Below are positions 46,101-54,700 of a DNA stretch of 64,000 nucleotides, piece after piece (position 1 is the stretch's first letter; each line of letters begins with the position of its first letter). This stretch comes from Megamerina dolium (lineage: Eukaryota > Arthropoda > Insecta > Diptera > Megamerinidae): the NCBI GenBank assembly GCA_963854835.1, contig OY978529.1, forward strand, positions 33,538,055 through 33,602,054, written 5' to 3'. The notes beneath the pieces were generated by a model that saw nothing but the letters and a program-made list of their open reading frames with translations, ran no database searches and had not been told where the DNA came from. Both the position numbers and the translations under genes were made by a program.

Positions 46101-49100
46101 TAATTAAATGAAACAAATAAGACAAATATGAATGTAAATAAACATACTTTCAGCAAGCGAAGAAAACTAACTTCATAAAATATACTCGTGCATAGCAAGA
46201 CCACTATTTGTATTTTAAATATGTACATAGTACCTACATACTTATTCGTATGTATGATGGTTATATTTAATACCAGTATCATGTTATAGGAATGTGAGAC
46301 GATGTTCTGTAGACGTTACTTATTCATACACAACCAACAACAACAACTATACAAAAACAAAACTTGATCAACGGTATCTTAGATAACAATTCAAAAAATA
46401 CGTTATCGTTATTTTTTTTGTTTTTCATATTTCTTTTTTCTACAGCCCTAAAAATTGCCCACTGTTTTCAAAAGTGACTCAGATTTCTTCTTGGTACCGA
46501 TGTATGTATATATTAAAAGAGGATAGAGAGAGAGAGAGAGAGAGAGAATGGTAAATAGTGATCGCACTAGTGATAAGTATTGCTAAACATTTACTATTAA
46601 AATTTGTCAATTACACAACCCGGCAAAATTTTCATTTTGGTGAGTACCTCTATTGCTGAAAAAGAAACTTGCCTTCATTTATTTCTCCAAAGAAACGTTT
46701 TCGAGATATTCGCGAACAACGCGTTTTTATACATTTGAACATCGTTGGAAAGGTATGCTTTTCTTCTTTTCGACGATGTATCGCTTGTGTGGATCGGATC
46801 CAATCGTATGAAATGCACGCCAACCTCCCATATTTCAATTTACCTATCTTCACTTAATGTTTGCTAATTTTGACATTCCTAATTTGATATTAGCAAAATT
46901 ATACTTAAAATGTTCACTTAGATGATTTATACTTATTAAAGGACAAGTGATACAACTCTGGCAGAACCCAATATTGTTCAGGTGTAATCTGTCCATCTTC
47001 GTTTTCTATAGAAAGCACGTAGTTCCGTACGTAACCCCTTCCGAACTACTTTGAGAATTTACCCTCTTCTGCTCCAAGAATAGGCCTCTTTTAGACATAA
47101 TAAATGTCATTTCATCGGAGCAAGAACCAGGAATAACCACTAGGCGCTAGGCACCTCTTTGAGAGGACACATTTAGGACAGAAATACCCATTGGGATATC
47201 ACCGAGTTTCTGTTTCAGTACTGTTGTGCGTGTTAAATTTGGACACTATTAGAAGGGACTTACTTATATTATACGATTCCGAATGGCAGAATCCTTGTGA
47301 CATCACTTTTTCTGAGCTTTGTAACAGAGTTCTTTAAGAAGCATTTTTCATGCAAATTGTTACTGCCGGAAAATGTGCCAATTACTTATTAATAGGTGAA
47401 CACCGTGCGAAAGAAAAGTATTTCCGATATTGAAGTCGCCTCAGCTGAGGATTGAACCCACGGCCTACGGATCAGAAAGCCAACCCACTAATCACTGCAG
47501 CACCCACTTCAGTATCCATTAATATATGCAGGTTTCAGCCACTAAATAAAAACAATGTTAGCTCAATTAGGCCATAGAATGTCGTAATGTGATACCGTGC
47601 ATCTATGGTGCTATTAACTATCCAGGTTTTGGCCATTAGATAAAAATAATGGGAGCATATTTAGGCCAGAGTATGACACATTGTGATACCGTTCATCTGA
47701 GATGCTATTAACTCTCACATATCTGGTCTCTACCCCTTAAATAAAATCATGGGGATTTTTTTTTATGAGAAATGCAATGTCCTATTCGAAGAGCTTATTA
47801 GAACAGTCGTGGATAGTCTCATCTTAATCATTGTTCATTTCTATATATTAACCGTAGTAGTAGTAGTAGTTCAACTGAAAAGAAATCGAGTTGACAGCGA
47901 AATTTTTTTCACTTTTTTTCAGATTCCTGAGTTTATTAAAAATTACGTTTATTAAAAAAATAAATATGTGGCACTTAAAGCCCCAAAGGGCTCATTGGCC
48001 GAGCTTCTCTTCCATTACTGTTGTGCGTCTTAAATTTTGGACAGTATTAGAATGGACCTACTTATTTTAGCTGGTTCCGAACGGCAGAACACTTGTGACA
48101 TCACTTTTTCTGAGCTTTGTCACAGAGTTCTTTTTAGAAGCTTTTTCATGGCAAGTTGTTGCTGTCGGAAGAATTGCCAATTGCTTGCCGACAGGTGGGT
48201 ACCGTTCGAAAGAAAAATCTTATCGATATTAAATTTGTTATGCATCAGCCGGGTATTGAACCACGACCTACAGATCAGAAGGCGAACACACTAACCACTG
48301 AGCTACGTTTATTACGAATGGATTATTTTGGGTTGCTGAATCCGTTGTCGGGTTTTCGCTATCAACTCCAGATTTCTTGCTAAGCTCTTCTATTGAGGTT
48401 AGAAAGAAACTTGAGGGTGGAAATATGATCAGTGATTCGGATTGAGCTAACCAAAATCCATGATATGTGACTACTCTGGACTACTGGCCGTACATCCTAA
48501 TTACATTTTCTGAGGGAGCTGTATAATTTAAATAGATAAAAATATGCTCTAAGAAGGTTGCCCGTTTATCTTTTTCTGTAGTATTGTTGTGTCTGTTAAA
48601 TTTTGAGAAGTATTATGAAGAAAGTTTGTCCAAAAGAAAGCTTTTTCAGAAGAGTTCTCATGGCACACTAATCTGCTGGTGTTAATTTGTAACTACACGT
48701 TTTTTAAAAATCAAGTTTTATGTTTTACATTATCACCGTATAGGTTCTTCAATAATGGATATCACTTAAGTTGCTTCATTTGATTTATAATTACTGCAAG
48801 TGAGTGCTTTTGAAATAAATTTCCACAAATTACAGCCACTTTATTGGTATCAAGCATTCAATGATGATTTTATGATTCAAAGGGTGCAGTTTTTCTTCTA
48901 GATAAGTCTGATACAAATATTTGAAGAAGTAGCAAAAAAAGAATGGCAACATTGCGTAGTAAGTACAACAGATAAAAAATAAAAGACATTGTACGACCCT
49001 GGCCATCATAGCACACTTACCTATTTGAAATTTACTTCTATAAACAATTTATAATTTCTTTATATTATCTACTTAATTCGTGTATTATTTTTATCTATCA

Positions 49101-51007
49101 TTTACATTTCTACTAACATTTGATATGATTGATATGATGAACGTGTTCTCAAGATGTGAATTTGTTAAAAAAAACCATCAGATTAACCTTTCAGTCAAGT
49201 TATGTTATAAAAGAATATACTAGCGATTGTTTGCTTAATGAAAATAAAAGGATTTGCTATATACGATATTCTTTTTATGATTTATATTTTCTACTATTAT
49301 CATGATTATTTTAATGTCTTTTTATATTTATTTAATAATGTACTTGGTTAACTCACGGTAGGTTAACATTGTGTATTAAGAAATTGTGTTAAAGAGCAAT
49401 TCTGTTAATGTAAACTGTTAAATGTCAAAATGTTAGGTTATTCTTGTTACTTTCATTGAATGAGATGCATATTTTTGCTTCTGTTTATAGTTTTAGCGGA
49501 ATTTCGATTTCATATAAGCACGTTCACTATTGCCAACAATATTACAAATATTTGTATTATTTGAACAACAAAAAAAGTACAATGCAATTTTGAATATTTA
49601 AACAAATATGTGGAAATTTTTACACTGAGCTTAGTGTTATTGTACCTATTTTATATATTTTTATTAATGGGGAATTGATTTGATTGAAATTACAGGACCA
49701 GCTCATTGGGCCAAACAATATCCTCAAGCATCTGGACATAGACAATCACCTGTTGATATCACAACATCAAGTGCCAAGCGTGGAAGTGACTTGAAAGTAT
49801 CCGCTTTAAAATGGAAATATGTACCTGAACATACTAAAAGTCTTATTAATCCTGGTAAATAAATACAATTTGACTTAAAGTGTCTATATGCAATATGTTT
49901 CTAAATATATTTAATCAATTTCTTAGGATATTGTTGGCGTGTAGATGTTAATGGTAACGAATCCGAATTAACCGGTGGACCATTGGGTGATAATATTTAT
50001 AAACTTGAGCAATTTCATTGCCATTGGGGTTGCACTGATGTCAGAGGTTCAGAACACACTGTTGATGGTGTCTCATATGCTGGAGAATTGCATTTAGTAC
50101 ATTGGAATACCACAAAGTATAGCAGTTTTGGAGAAGCTGCACTTAAACCAGACGGTTTGGCTGTATTGGGTGTATTCTTAAAGGTACATTACTTGCTTTA
50201 TTTATATAACATACATGAATGTGTTTGAAGAGATTGTGAGGCTAAATTTTTAGATTTTTTTTTTCACTGAATTTTCAATATGGCGTCCAATATTCAATAA
50301 TTTTACTTTTACTGTCTAAAATGTCTTGAAAACTGAGAACAAATAAAAAATATAAACCAAAATAATATATTTCGCGGTAATAGAAGAAAAAATATCACAA
50401 TACGCAGAACAAAGCGGAAATGTGCTCTTTTCAAATTTTGAACAATGATTTAGTAATTCACAATGGCCGACACTTCCGATTTCCTCTTCCGATTATTTTG
50501 CATTTTATTAGAAATCGTCATCGTAATTCGATTAATAATTAAGGAATGACCAAGATCTTGTCAAACACACAAAAAATTAGTACCAAAAGTGACTGCATAA
50601 AAATTTTATATTATTTATTTATTTAATTTCCTACGCTATATTAGGCTGGCAATTATCATGATGAAATGGAGAAAGTCTCTAGTCTGTTGAAATTCGTTGT
50701 TCACAAGGGTGATCGTATCACACTACCCCATGGCTGTGATCCAGCAAAGTTACTACCGGAGACAACAACATATTGGACATATGAGGGTTCATTAACAACA
50801 CCACCCTGCTCTGAATCGGTAATATGGATTGTTTTCAAAACACCCATTGAAGTGTCACATGAGCAATTGGATGCAATGCGTAATCTTAATTGCTATGACG
50901 TCAAAGAGGAATGTCCCTGCAATGAAGTCAACGGTAAAGTGATTAACAATTTTCGGCCACCATTGCCATTAGGTAATCGCGAATTGCGTGAAATTGGCGA
51001 ACATTAG
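28092..51007 (+). CDS. CAH1: Alpha-carbonic anhydrase CAH1, complete four-exon gene
   Basis: It hydrates CO2 to bicarbonate and a proton. The product is 270 residues, joined from 28092-28125, 49696-49854, 49927-50183 and 50645-51007, each with GT-AG introns and consistent phases. Zinc ligands are H95 and H97 in FHCHWG and H120 in ELHLVHWN. The gatekeeper Thr201-Thr202 lie in [10 protein letters not shown], and E107 in GSEHTVDG. The length fits vertebrate CA II and the fly homologue, and there is no signal peptide or GPI-type tail, so it should be cytosolic. The ATG at 28092 gives [12 protein letters not shown], the usual N-terminal motif (WGY..ENGP.HW after joining). At the position of the human His64 proton shuttle there is Tyr66 (NPGY), which suggests slower proton transfer than CA II. 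A 21.6-kb first intron dominates the gene. Confidence 0.95.
29290..30450. repeat. Degenerate ~160-bp tandem array in CAH1 intron 1
   Basis: A motif like TATTTATTTATGAACGAAAT, followed by CTTGAAATTTTGTATGGA and a TATTATTTT..AAAAAAT.AGAATTC..AAGTTTCAGAA stretch, recurs at about 29338, 29466, 29574, 29753, 29895, 30050, 30212 and 30385. Spacings run 108-179 bp. The units are heavily diverged. Composition (ACAAAATTT / TTTGTATGG) resembles the array in the last Sec71 intron, so the two may be related. Confidence 0.7.
34595..34935 (-). pseudogene. Non-LTR reverse transcriptase fragment (RTE/CR1-like), decayed
   Basis: On the minus strand the translation contains KTKY at the upstream side, then [13 protein letters not shown] and, after a short gap, [17 protein letters not shown]. 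This is the conserved C-terminal reverse transcriptase segment of non-LTR elements (KTKYL..., I..ANRCYFGL, L...LI.PVLTYGAETW). Frames shift between blocks and there is no catalytic FADD region, so only a truncated dead remnant remains. The plus-strand frame at 34743-34925 is its shadow. Confidence 0.75.
35811..36060 (+). repeat. Dispersed repeat family B, copy 1
   Basis: It matches 39098-39345: CCGACCACTTATAACTTTTA, TCTTTTGAAAAAAG, GGACTTTTATTATT, AGTCCAATAAAAACAGTTAA, TTCAGTTATTATTG and a TTTTTTTCCAAA end. Internal ATTATTGGACT / AGTCCAATAA words occur in both orientations, suggesting partial palindromic structure. Confidence 0.65.
36186..36563 (-). pseudogene. mariner transposase fragment (irritans-like)
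   Basis: This 125-residue frame contains [20 protein letters not shown], then [20 protein letters not shown] and [12 protein letters not shown], which match the second helix-turn-helix region of irritans-subfamily mariner transposases. Later [11 protein letters not shown] continues the alignment. The catalytic DDD domain is absent and the start is displaced. The 36600-36720 flank, with CTGTCAAACACACACC and ATAGATGGCGCTGCTTGC, may be mariner 5' sequence. It cannot encode an active enzyme. Confidence 0.88.
39098..39345 (+). repeat. Dispersed repeat family B, copy 2
   Basis: It is in the same orientation as copy 1 at 35811-36060. GACCAATTATAACTTTTA, TCTTTTGAAAAAAG, CTTTTATTTGGACTTA, GTTTAACTGTTATTATTGGA, AAAATAAAAGCCC and TTCAGTTATTATTGGATTTT are the shared blocks. 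Ends are not clear enough to define inverted termini. Confidence 0.65.
40506..41631 (+). repeat. 563-bp tandem duplication
   Basis: The unit beginning TTCGAACGTATTTCTGTCC starts at 40506 and again at 41069. The two copies differ at only a handful of sites (for example the stretch before GAAAACTCGTTAACAACTG), so the duplication is recent. No open frame of note is present in the unit, and it ends TTAGTCTTAGTTTATGATTT. Confidence 0.97.
41905..42014 (+). repeat. Diverged partial third copy of the 563-bp unit
   Basis: GGTTGGCATACAAATTTG, AATTATCGATACATTTAT, TTTCTCTTTTTACCAAAT and TTTTAAGCGAAATTTAA align with the 40855-40935 part of the unit. The similarity stops where a SINE begins at about 42015. 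Confidence 0.6.
42015..42172 (+). repeat. tRNA-derived SINE, 5'-truncated
   Basis: The blocks are AAGAACTCTATGACAAAGCTCAG, split by small changes, GGTTCTGCCGTACGAAACCGGC, GGAAGAGAAGTCC and CTTATAAGTGCCATATATTTA followed by T-rich sequence. The tRNA-like head is absent. Its left boundary interrupts the partial copy of the 563-bp unit. Confidence 0.88.
43818..44135 (-). pseudogene. Unidentified coding-like relic with internal duplication
   Basis: The minus-strand frame at 43817-44122 contains two related segments ([17 protein letters not shown] and [18 protein letters not shown]) encoded by a tandem DNA duplication of roughly 110 bp. Its C-terminal end is CSLCSKC..YHLRVC. A Cys/His end of this sort occurs in Gag/peptidase regions of BEL/Pao-type retroelements, which is only a suggestion. 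No complete gene is supported. Confidence 0.35.
47160..47510 (-). repeat. tRNA-derived SINE, diverged copy
   Basis: The plus-strand order is ACTGTTGTGCGTGTTAAATT, TTCCGAATGGCAGAATCC, TGACATCACTTTTTCTGAGC, TTGTAACAGAGTTC, GGAAAATGTGCCAATTAC and GAGGATTGAACCCACGGCC (B box in antisense). The tRNA-like 5' end reads CACTAATCACTGCAGCACCC. The 3' part (about 47160-47215) is weakly preserved. Confidence 0.85.
47955..48303 (-). repeat. tRNA-derived SINE with 11-bp target duplication
   Basis: A near-complete copy in reverse orientation. The T-rich 3' end is at 47955 (seen as AAAAAAATAAATATGTGGC) and the tRNA-like head ends at GAGC at 48303. TACGTTTATTA lies immediately on each side (47944-47954 and 48304-48314). 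The B box in antisense is GGTATTGAACC-like and the A box CCACTGAGCTA. The head lacks the terminal GCACCC found in other copies. The plus-strand frames here are shadows. Confidence 0.93.
48315..48680. repeat. Degraded repeats beside the SINE
   Basis: At 48330-48440, GGGTTGCTGAATCCG and TTAGAAAGAAACTTGAG match the 5815-6010 repeat. At 48578-48665, AGTATTGTTGTGTCTGTTAAA and AGTATTATGAAG with TTTTTCAGAAGAG resemble a very decayed SINE body. Confidence 0.4.
49696..49854 (+). CDS. CAH1: CAH1 exon 2
   Basis: The exon encodes residues 12-65 ([20 protein letters not shown] onward to LINPG). It includes the conserved HRQSPVDI motif at the start of the catalytic fold. The acceptor is ATTACAG and the donor CCTG|GTAAAT. 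It is followed by a 72-bp intron. Confidence 0.95.
49927..50183 (+). CDS. CAH1: CAH1 exon 3
   Basis: The exon encodes residues 65-150 and carries all three zinc ligands (H95, H97 and H120), the GSEHTVDG and WNTTKY motifs and [12 protein letters not shown]. It starts after TTCTTAG and ends AAG|GTACAT in phase 0, followed by a 461-bp intron. Confidence 0.95.
50645..51007 (+). CDS. CAH1: CAH1 exon 4
   Basis: The exon encodes residues 151-270 and TAG. It contains [20 protein letters not shown], with the substrate-binding Thr pair, and ends [18 protein letters not shown] followed by EH. The acceptor is TATATTAG. The C-terminus has no extension, so there is no membrane anchor. Confidence 0.95.
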   Translation, partial: AGNYHDEMEKVSSLLKFVVHKGDRITLPHGCDPAKLLPETTTYWTYEGSLTTPPCSESVIWIVFKTPIEVSHEQLDAMRNLNCYDVKEECPCNEVNGKVINNFRPPLPLGNRELREIGEH

Positions 51008-51189
51008 TGATGTCACGAATGTTGTAGATCTCTACAAGCATAATATTTACTACCTACTTATTTCCTAATGCTGTTGTTGTATATTTTTATTATTATTTTT
51101 ATTTGGAAAATCTTAAATTTCATTTGAATTGTATGGAAACAAAGCTGAGCGTTCGGAAATATGATTACATTTTAAGTTCGATTACTGAA

Positions 51190-51810
51190 CTAGAAGTAGG
51201 TGTTTTCTTGAAGACGTTTAGGATTGAAAATTGAAATAGAGACCACAAGTATTAGTTAAGTCAGAAATTTGAAGAATTTGAGGTCGTATGTCACGAATGG
51301 TGAGCATTATGTTGATTTCCAAAGCTGCAATAGATGTTGGCTTGTTCGCGTAGATCCAATACTTCAAATAGACCCACAAAAAATAGTGCAGAGACACCAA
51401 ATCAAATGATTTTGGTACCGCACACTTACTTTCATAAAACGTGCAGTAAGGCATATGGTACCGTCCATCTAAAACAATATCCAAAAATTATTGAGCATCA
51501 GTCATATTTCATATTAACACAGCCAATGAGCCAGAAATGAGCCTCATCACTGAAAACATATTCAATAATCTTGTTGGTAAGCAAACTTACGCAAAATTTT
51601 CCAAAAAGTGGATGAGCTTAGGTCAAGCCCTTGCACACGAGGACTAATCGATGGATTTTTATCATCCTCAACACTGCACTCAACGATGGCAATATTTTAT
51701 TCAGTGCACATTCTATGCAAACTCATTGGTAGTTTAATGATTTGTGAATAGTCATCTTAGTTCGTATTCCGTTAATTCAGCAAAGCGCTCTTTGAACATT
51801 TTTCACTGAA
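51190..51810 (-). pseudogene. Tc1/mariner-type (DDE_3) transposase relic
   Basis: On the minus strand, an N-terminal piece near 51750-51590 reads SVEDDKNPSI then a FWKILRKFA-like block. FSDEAHFWLIGCVN lies near 51550-51500, and VPKSFDLVSLHYFLWVYLK with YANKPTSIAALEINIM and DIRPQILQ at 51420-51260. These are the order and motifs of a DDE_3 endonuclease-type transposase common in insects. The middle, with the second catalytic Asp, is deleted, and frameshifts and stops occur. It begins under 190 bp after the CAH1 stop, so it may fall in the CAH1 3' UTR. Confidence 0.85.
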
Positions 51811-51889
51811 CACTGATGCAGAAAATCAATTTATACAACTTCTAAACGCTGCTCGGTCTATTACATGATGAAATGAGAAACAATACTGA

Positions 51890-52941
51890 ATAAAATGTAC
51901 TTTTATAATGTTAGAGTTTTTCCGATTGAAAGAATGGTCTTACTAAACACATAAGATTTATGAATTGTCATTTGTGGATGGAACAGCATTAGAGCTATTT
52001 AAAAATAGTTTTAGAAAAGCATAACTAATTGTAATCTAAATACGCAGAAGTTATTCCAGACATTTGTAACTCGGAACAATAAAATGAGGTGCAATATCAG
52101 TAATCGTACTCGTTACGTTGTTTAATTAAGTAACAAAAGTAATCAATAATGCTCAGCTTTGTATGGAACTCATCATAAAAAGGTTTTAAATCCATAAATT
52201 AGCATTATGGAAAATTTTTTAAGTCAAAAAATTCATTTATTTATTCATTTAAATTTTATCAAGTGTGCGGAATATTTTTTTTTTTGTAGCCCAGTGTATA
52301 ATTACCAAATATTATTCATATATTGTAATATATATTAAAATTTTTTTTTATTACAATATATTTTATGGATTCACAAGGTATCATAACATTTCATATTATT
52401 ATTGTGAGTGCCTTAGACAATAATCGATAAATTTTATTTTTAACATCACTGACTATTAACATCACTCTTTATTTGTTCAGTAAGAAAATAAGACAAAGTT
52501 ATGAAAATAATACATGAAACAGCCAATTCATTAAATTTAATAATTAACATAATATTTGTATAACATCTAAGTGATGAAATATCAAATAAACAGTAAAACA
52601 ACAGAGCGTAATGCTATAAAATGTTATATTTGTTCAAAATGAATTTATTGTTGACTTAGATTCAAAGAAGACTTAGCGAAATACAACTCTGCATGATATA
52701 TACTTGGAACTATGGCACACATATAATTTTGTGAGACTTTGTGAATTACCTAATAATGTATGTATGGATATGTACTATATAAATTGATCTTCTTTTAATA
52801 AAATAAAACACATGATATAGTTTTATTAAAAACAAAACATCTCTTTTTTGTTGTTCTTTTATTTATTTTTATTTTTTGTTGGTTTTTATTGAATTATATG
52901 TATTTAAATTTTTATTAATTAATATAATAATAATTATCATA

Positions 52942-52978
<37 letters not shown>

Positions 52979-54700
52979 TGTTGTTGTTTTCTTGTTTTCT
53001 TTATTCTTTTTTCATGTTTTTTTTGTAATATTGTGATGGAAATAGAAATTCTTACAATTAAAAATTGTTAAAAATTGTGGCCCCTAAGCATGAAAAAGAC
53101 TGTTTGGTTGCTCTGTTTGTTGATTTTTCGTTAGTTTGTTGTTTTTTTTTCATTTCTTTTTGTTTTTGTTTTTTTGTCACACCATTTCAAAAATAAATTA
53201 TATTATGTATACATATGTATGTATATATGTAAGAGTATATATAGTGACTATTATTCAAAAAAAAAAAATATATATATATATATAATAATCATTCACAATA
53301 GTAATAATCGATAATAATAATAATCATATTAATAATAATAATGATAATTAATTTTAATAATTCATAATAATAATGATAATAGTCATTATAATAATACAAT
53401 TTTAATTTATTATTTATATTTTATTTCTTATTTTTCGTTCTTTTTGCTTTAAAGTCTTACACAGAAATGTGAATGTATTGCGAGTCAAATTGTTTGCTCA
53501 CAAATCGTATAGTAAAAAAATGAATTACCGATGATTTTTAGTATATTTTTCCAAAACTACTTTTAGATTCATAATTTCACGGCAAATTTAAACACTTAGC
53601 ATCATCGGTAGTTTCTTTTTTTTTTTGCTTTATTCACATTCATAATTTAACCCGCCCTAATGTAAGTACATAAATAGTTTTTCCGTTACTTGTTTTTTAT
53701 CCTTTTGCCTTTTAAATGTTGTTTGCTTGTTTGTTTGAAGGTATAAAAATATGCCATATGCTTATAATATGCATAATAATAATAATAATAATAATAATAA
53801 CTTTCACATTTATCAATTACTTAAAATTTTTTTTGTAATTTTTTCTTTTAGTTTCTTTAATTTTTTTTTGCATATTTTTTATTAATTTTTTTTTCTTTTG
53901 AATAAAAACTATATTTATTATGTAGTGTATATGTATGAATGAATGGATGTATGAGAATGTATGCATATGAATGTACTATGTATAAATGCAAAATATGCTT
54001 GATTATTATTACAATATAATATTATGATTAGCTTTGTAGTTAATTATATTTTAATAATTGCTCATATTCAATGTTAATATTATTATAATGTTTTAAATTT
54101 CATTTCTTTCAATAATTATGTATGTATGCATTGATTTTAAACATAAACATTTATTGTTATACGTACATATCTAATATATATATTTCTTTTGTTGACAAAA
54201 TACCAACATATTGTATTGCTTGGTATTTCTATATGGGGCGGGAGCAAGATATTTTTGCTTTTTTTTTTGTCTTTACTACTTTACATATAAGAAATATAAA
54301 ATATAGTGATGATATCTATTAATCGACTTAGAAACAACATATGTATGCAGGGTGTTTTAAATGAATGAAAAAACACAATTTTTTGTAATTTCACAGTTAA
54401 CAATAGTAGTAAAAGAGATCATATGTAAGTAATAGAGAATATAAAATAAACAAAAATTAATACAATCAATTATAAAGTACATCAATGCACATTAGAATGA
54501 TTCAAATTTAGATGGAAAACACTTTTTGGTTGCTCCCATTTTGGTTGATTTCATTTGATACAATTTCAATTGAGCATATTCTTGTAATAGAAAAGGATCT
54601 TATGTAGTATAGCTATTTTTTTGTTTAATTCATTTTGAAATTGAAATGTTTGACATTATAATTTGAGCAATGGACAGCTGAATCCAAATCTATTATTTAT
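51890..54700. other. A+T-rich DNA downstream of CAH1 with microsatellites
   Basis: No gene is recognised. The first canonical AATAAA motifs after the CAH1 stop occur near 51890 and 52080, beyond the transposase relic. If used, they would give CAH1 a long 3' UTR. AAT/TAA runs lie at 52941-52978 and 53772-53801. Confidence 0.5.
52941..52978. repeat. (TAA)n microsatellite
   Basis: About twelve TAA units. Similar runs occur at 53772-53801, 59637-59660 and 59722-59749. Confidence 0.95.

Larger units (their letters stand above)
28126..49695 (+). other. CAH1: CAH1 first intron (21.6 kb)
   Basis: The intron runs from GTAAGT to a TTACAG acceptor. It is mostly A+T-rich noncoding DNA, with a tandem array (29290-30450), an RT fragment, a mariner fragment, a paired dispersed repeat, a 563-bp tandem duplication and several SINEs. 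Areas not listed separately (30451-34589, 36720-39090, 39360-40500, 42175-43930 and 44135-47160) show no gene. Isolated frames at 32244-32549, 39415-39627 and 44891-45088 have ordinary composition but no recognised family. Confidence 0.85.
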
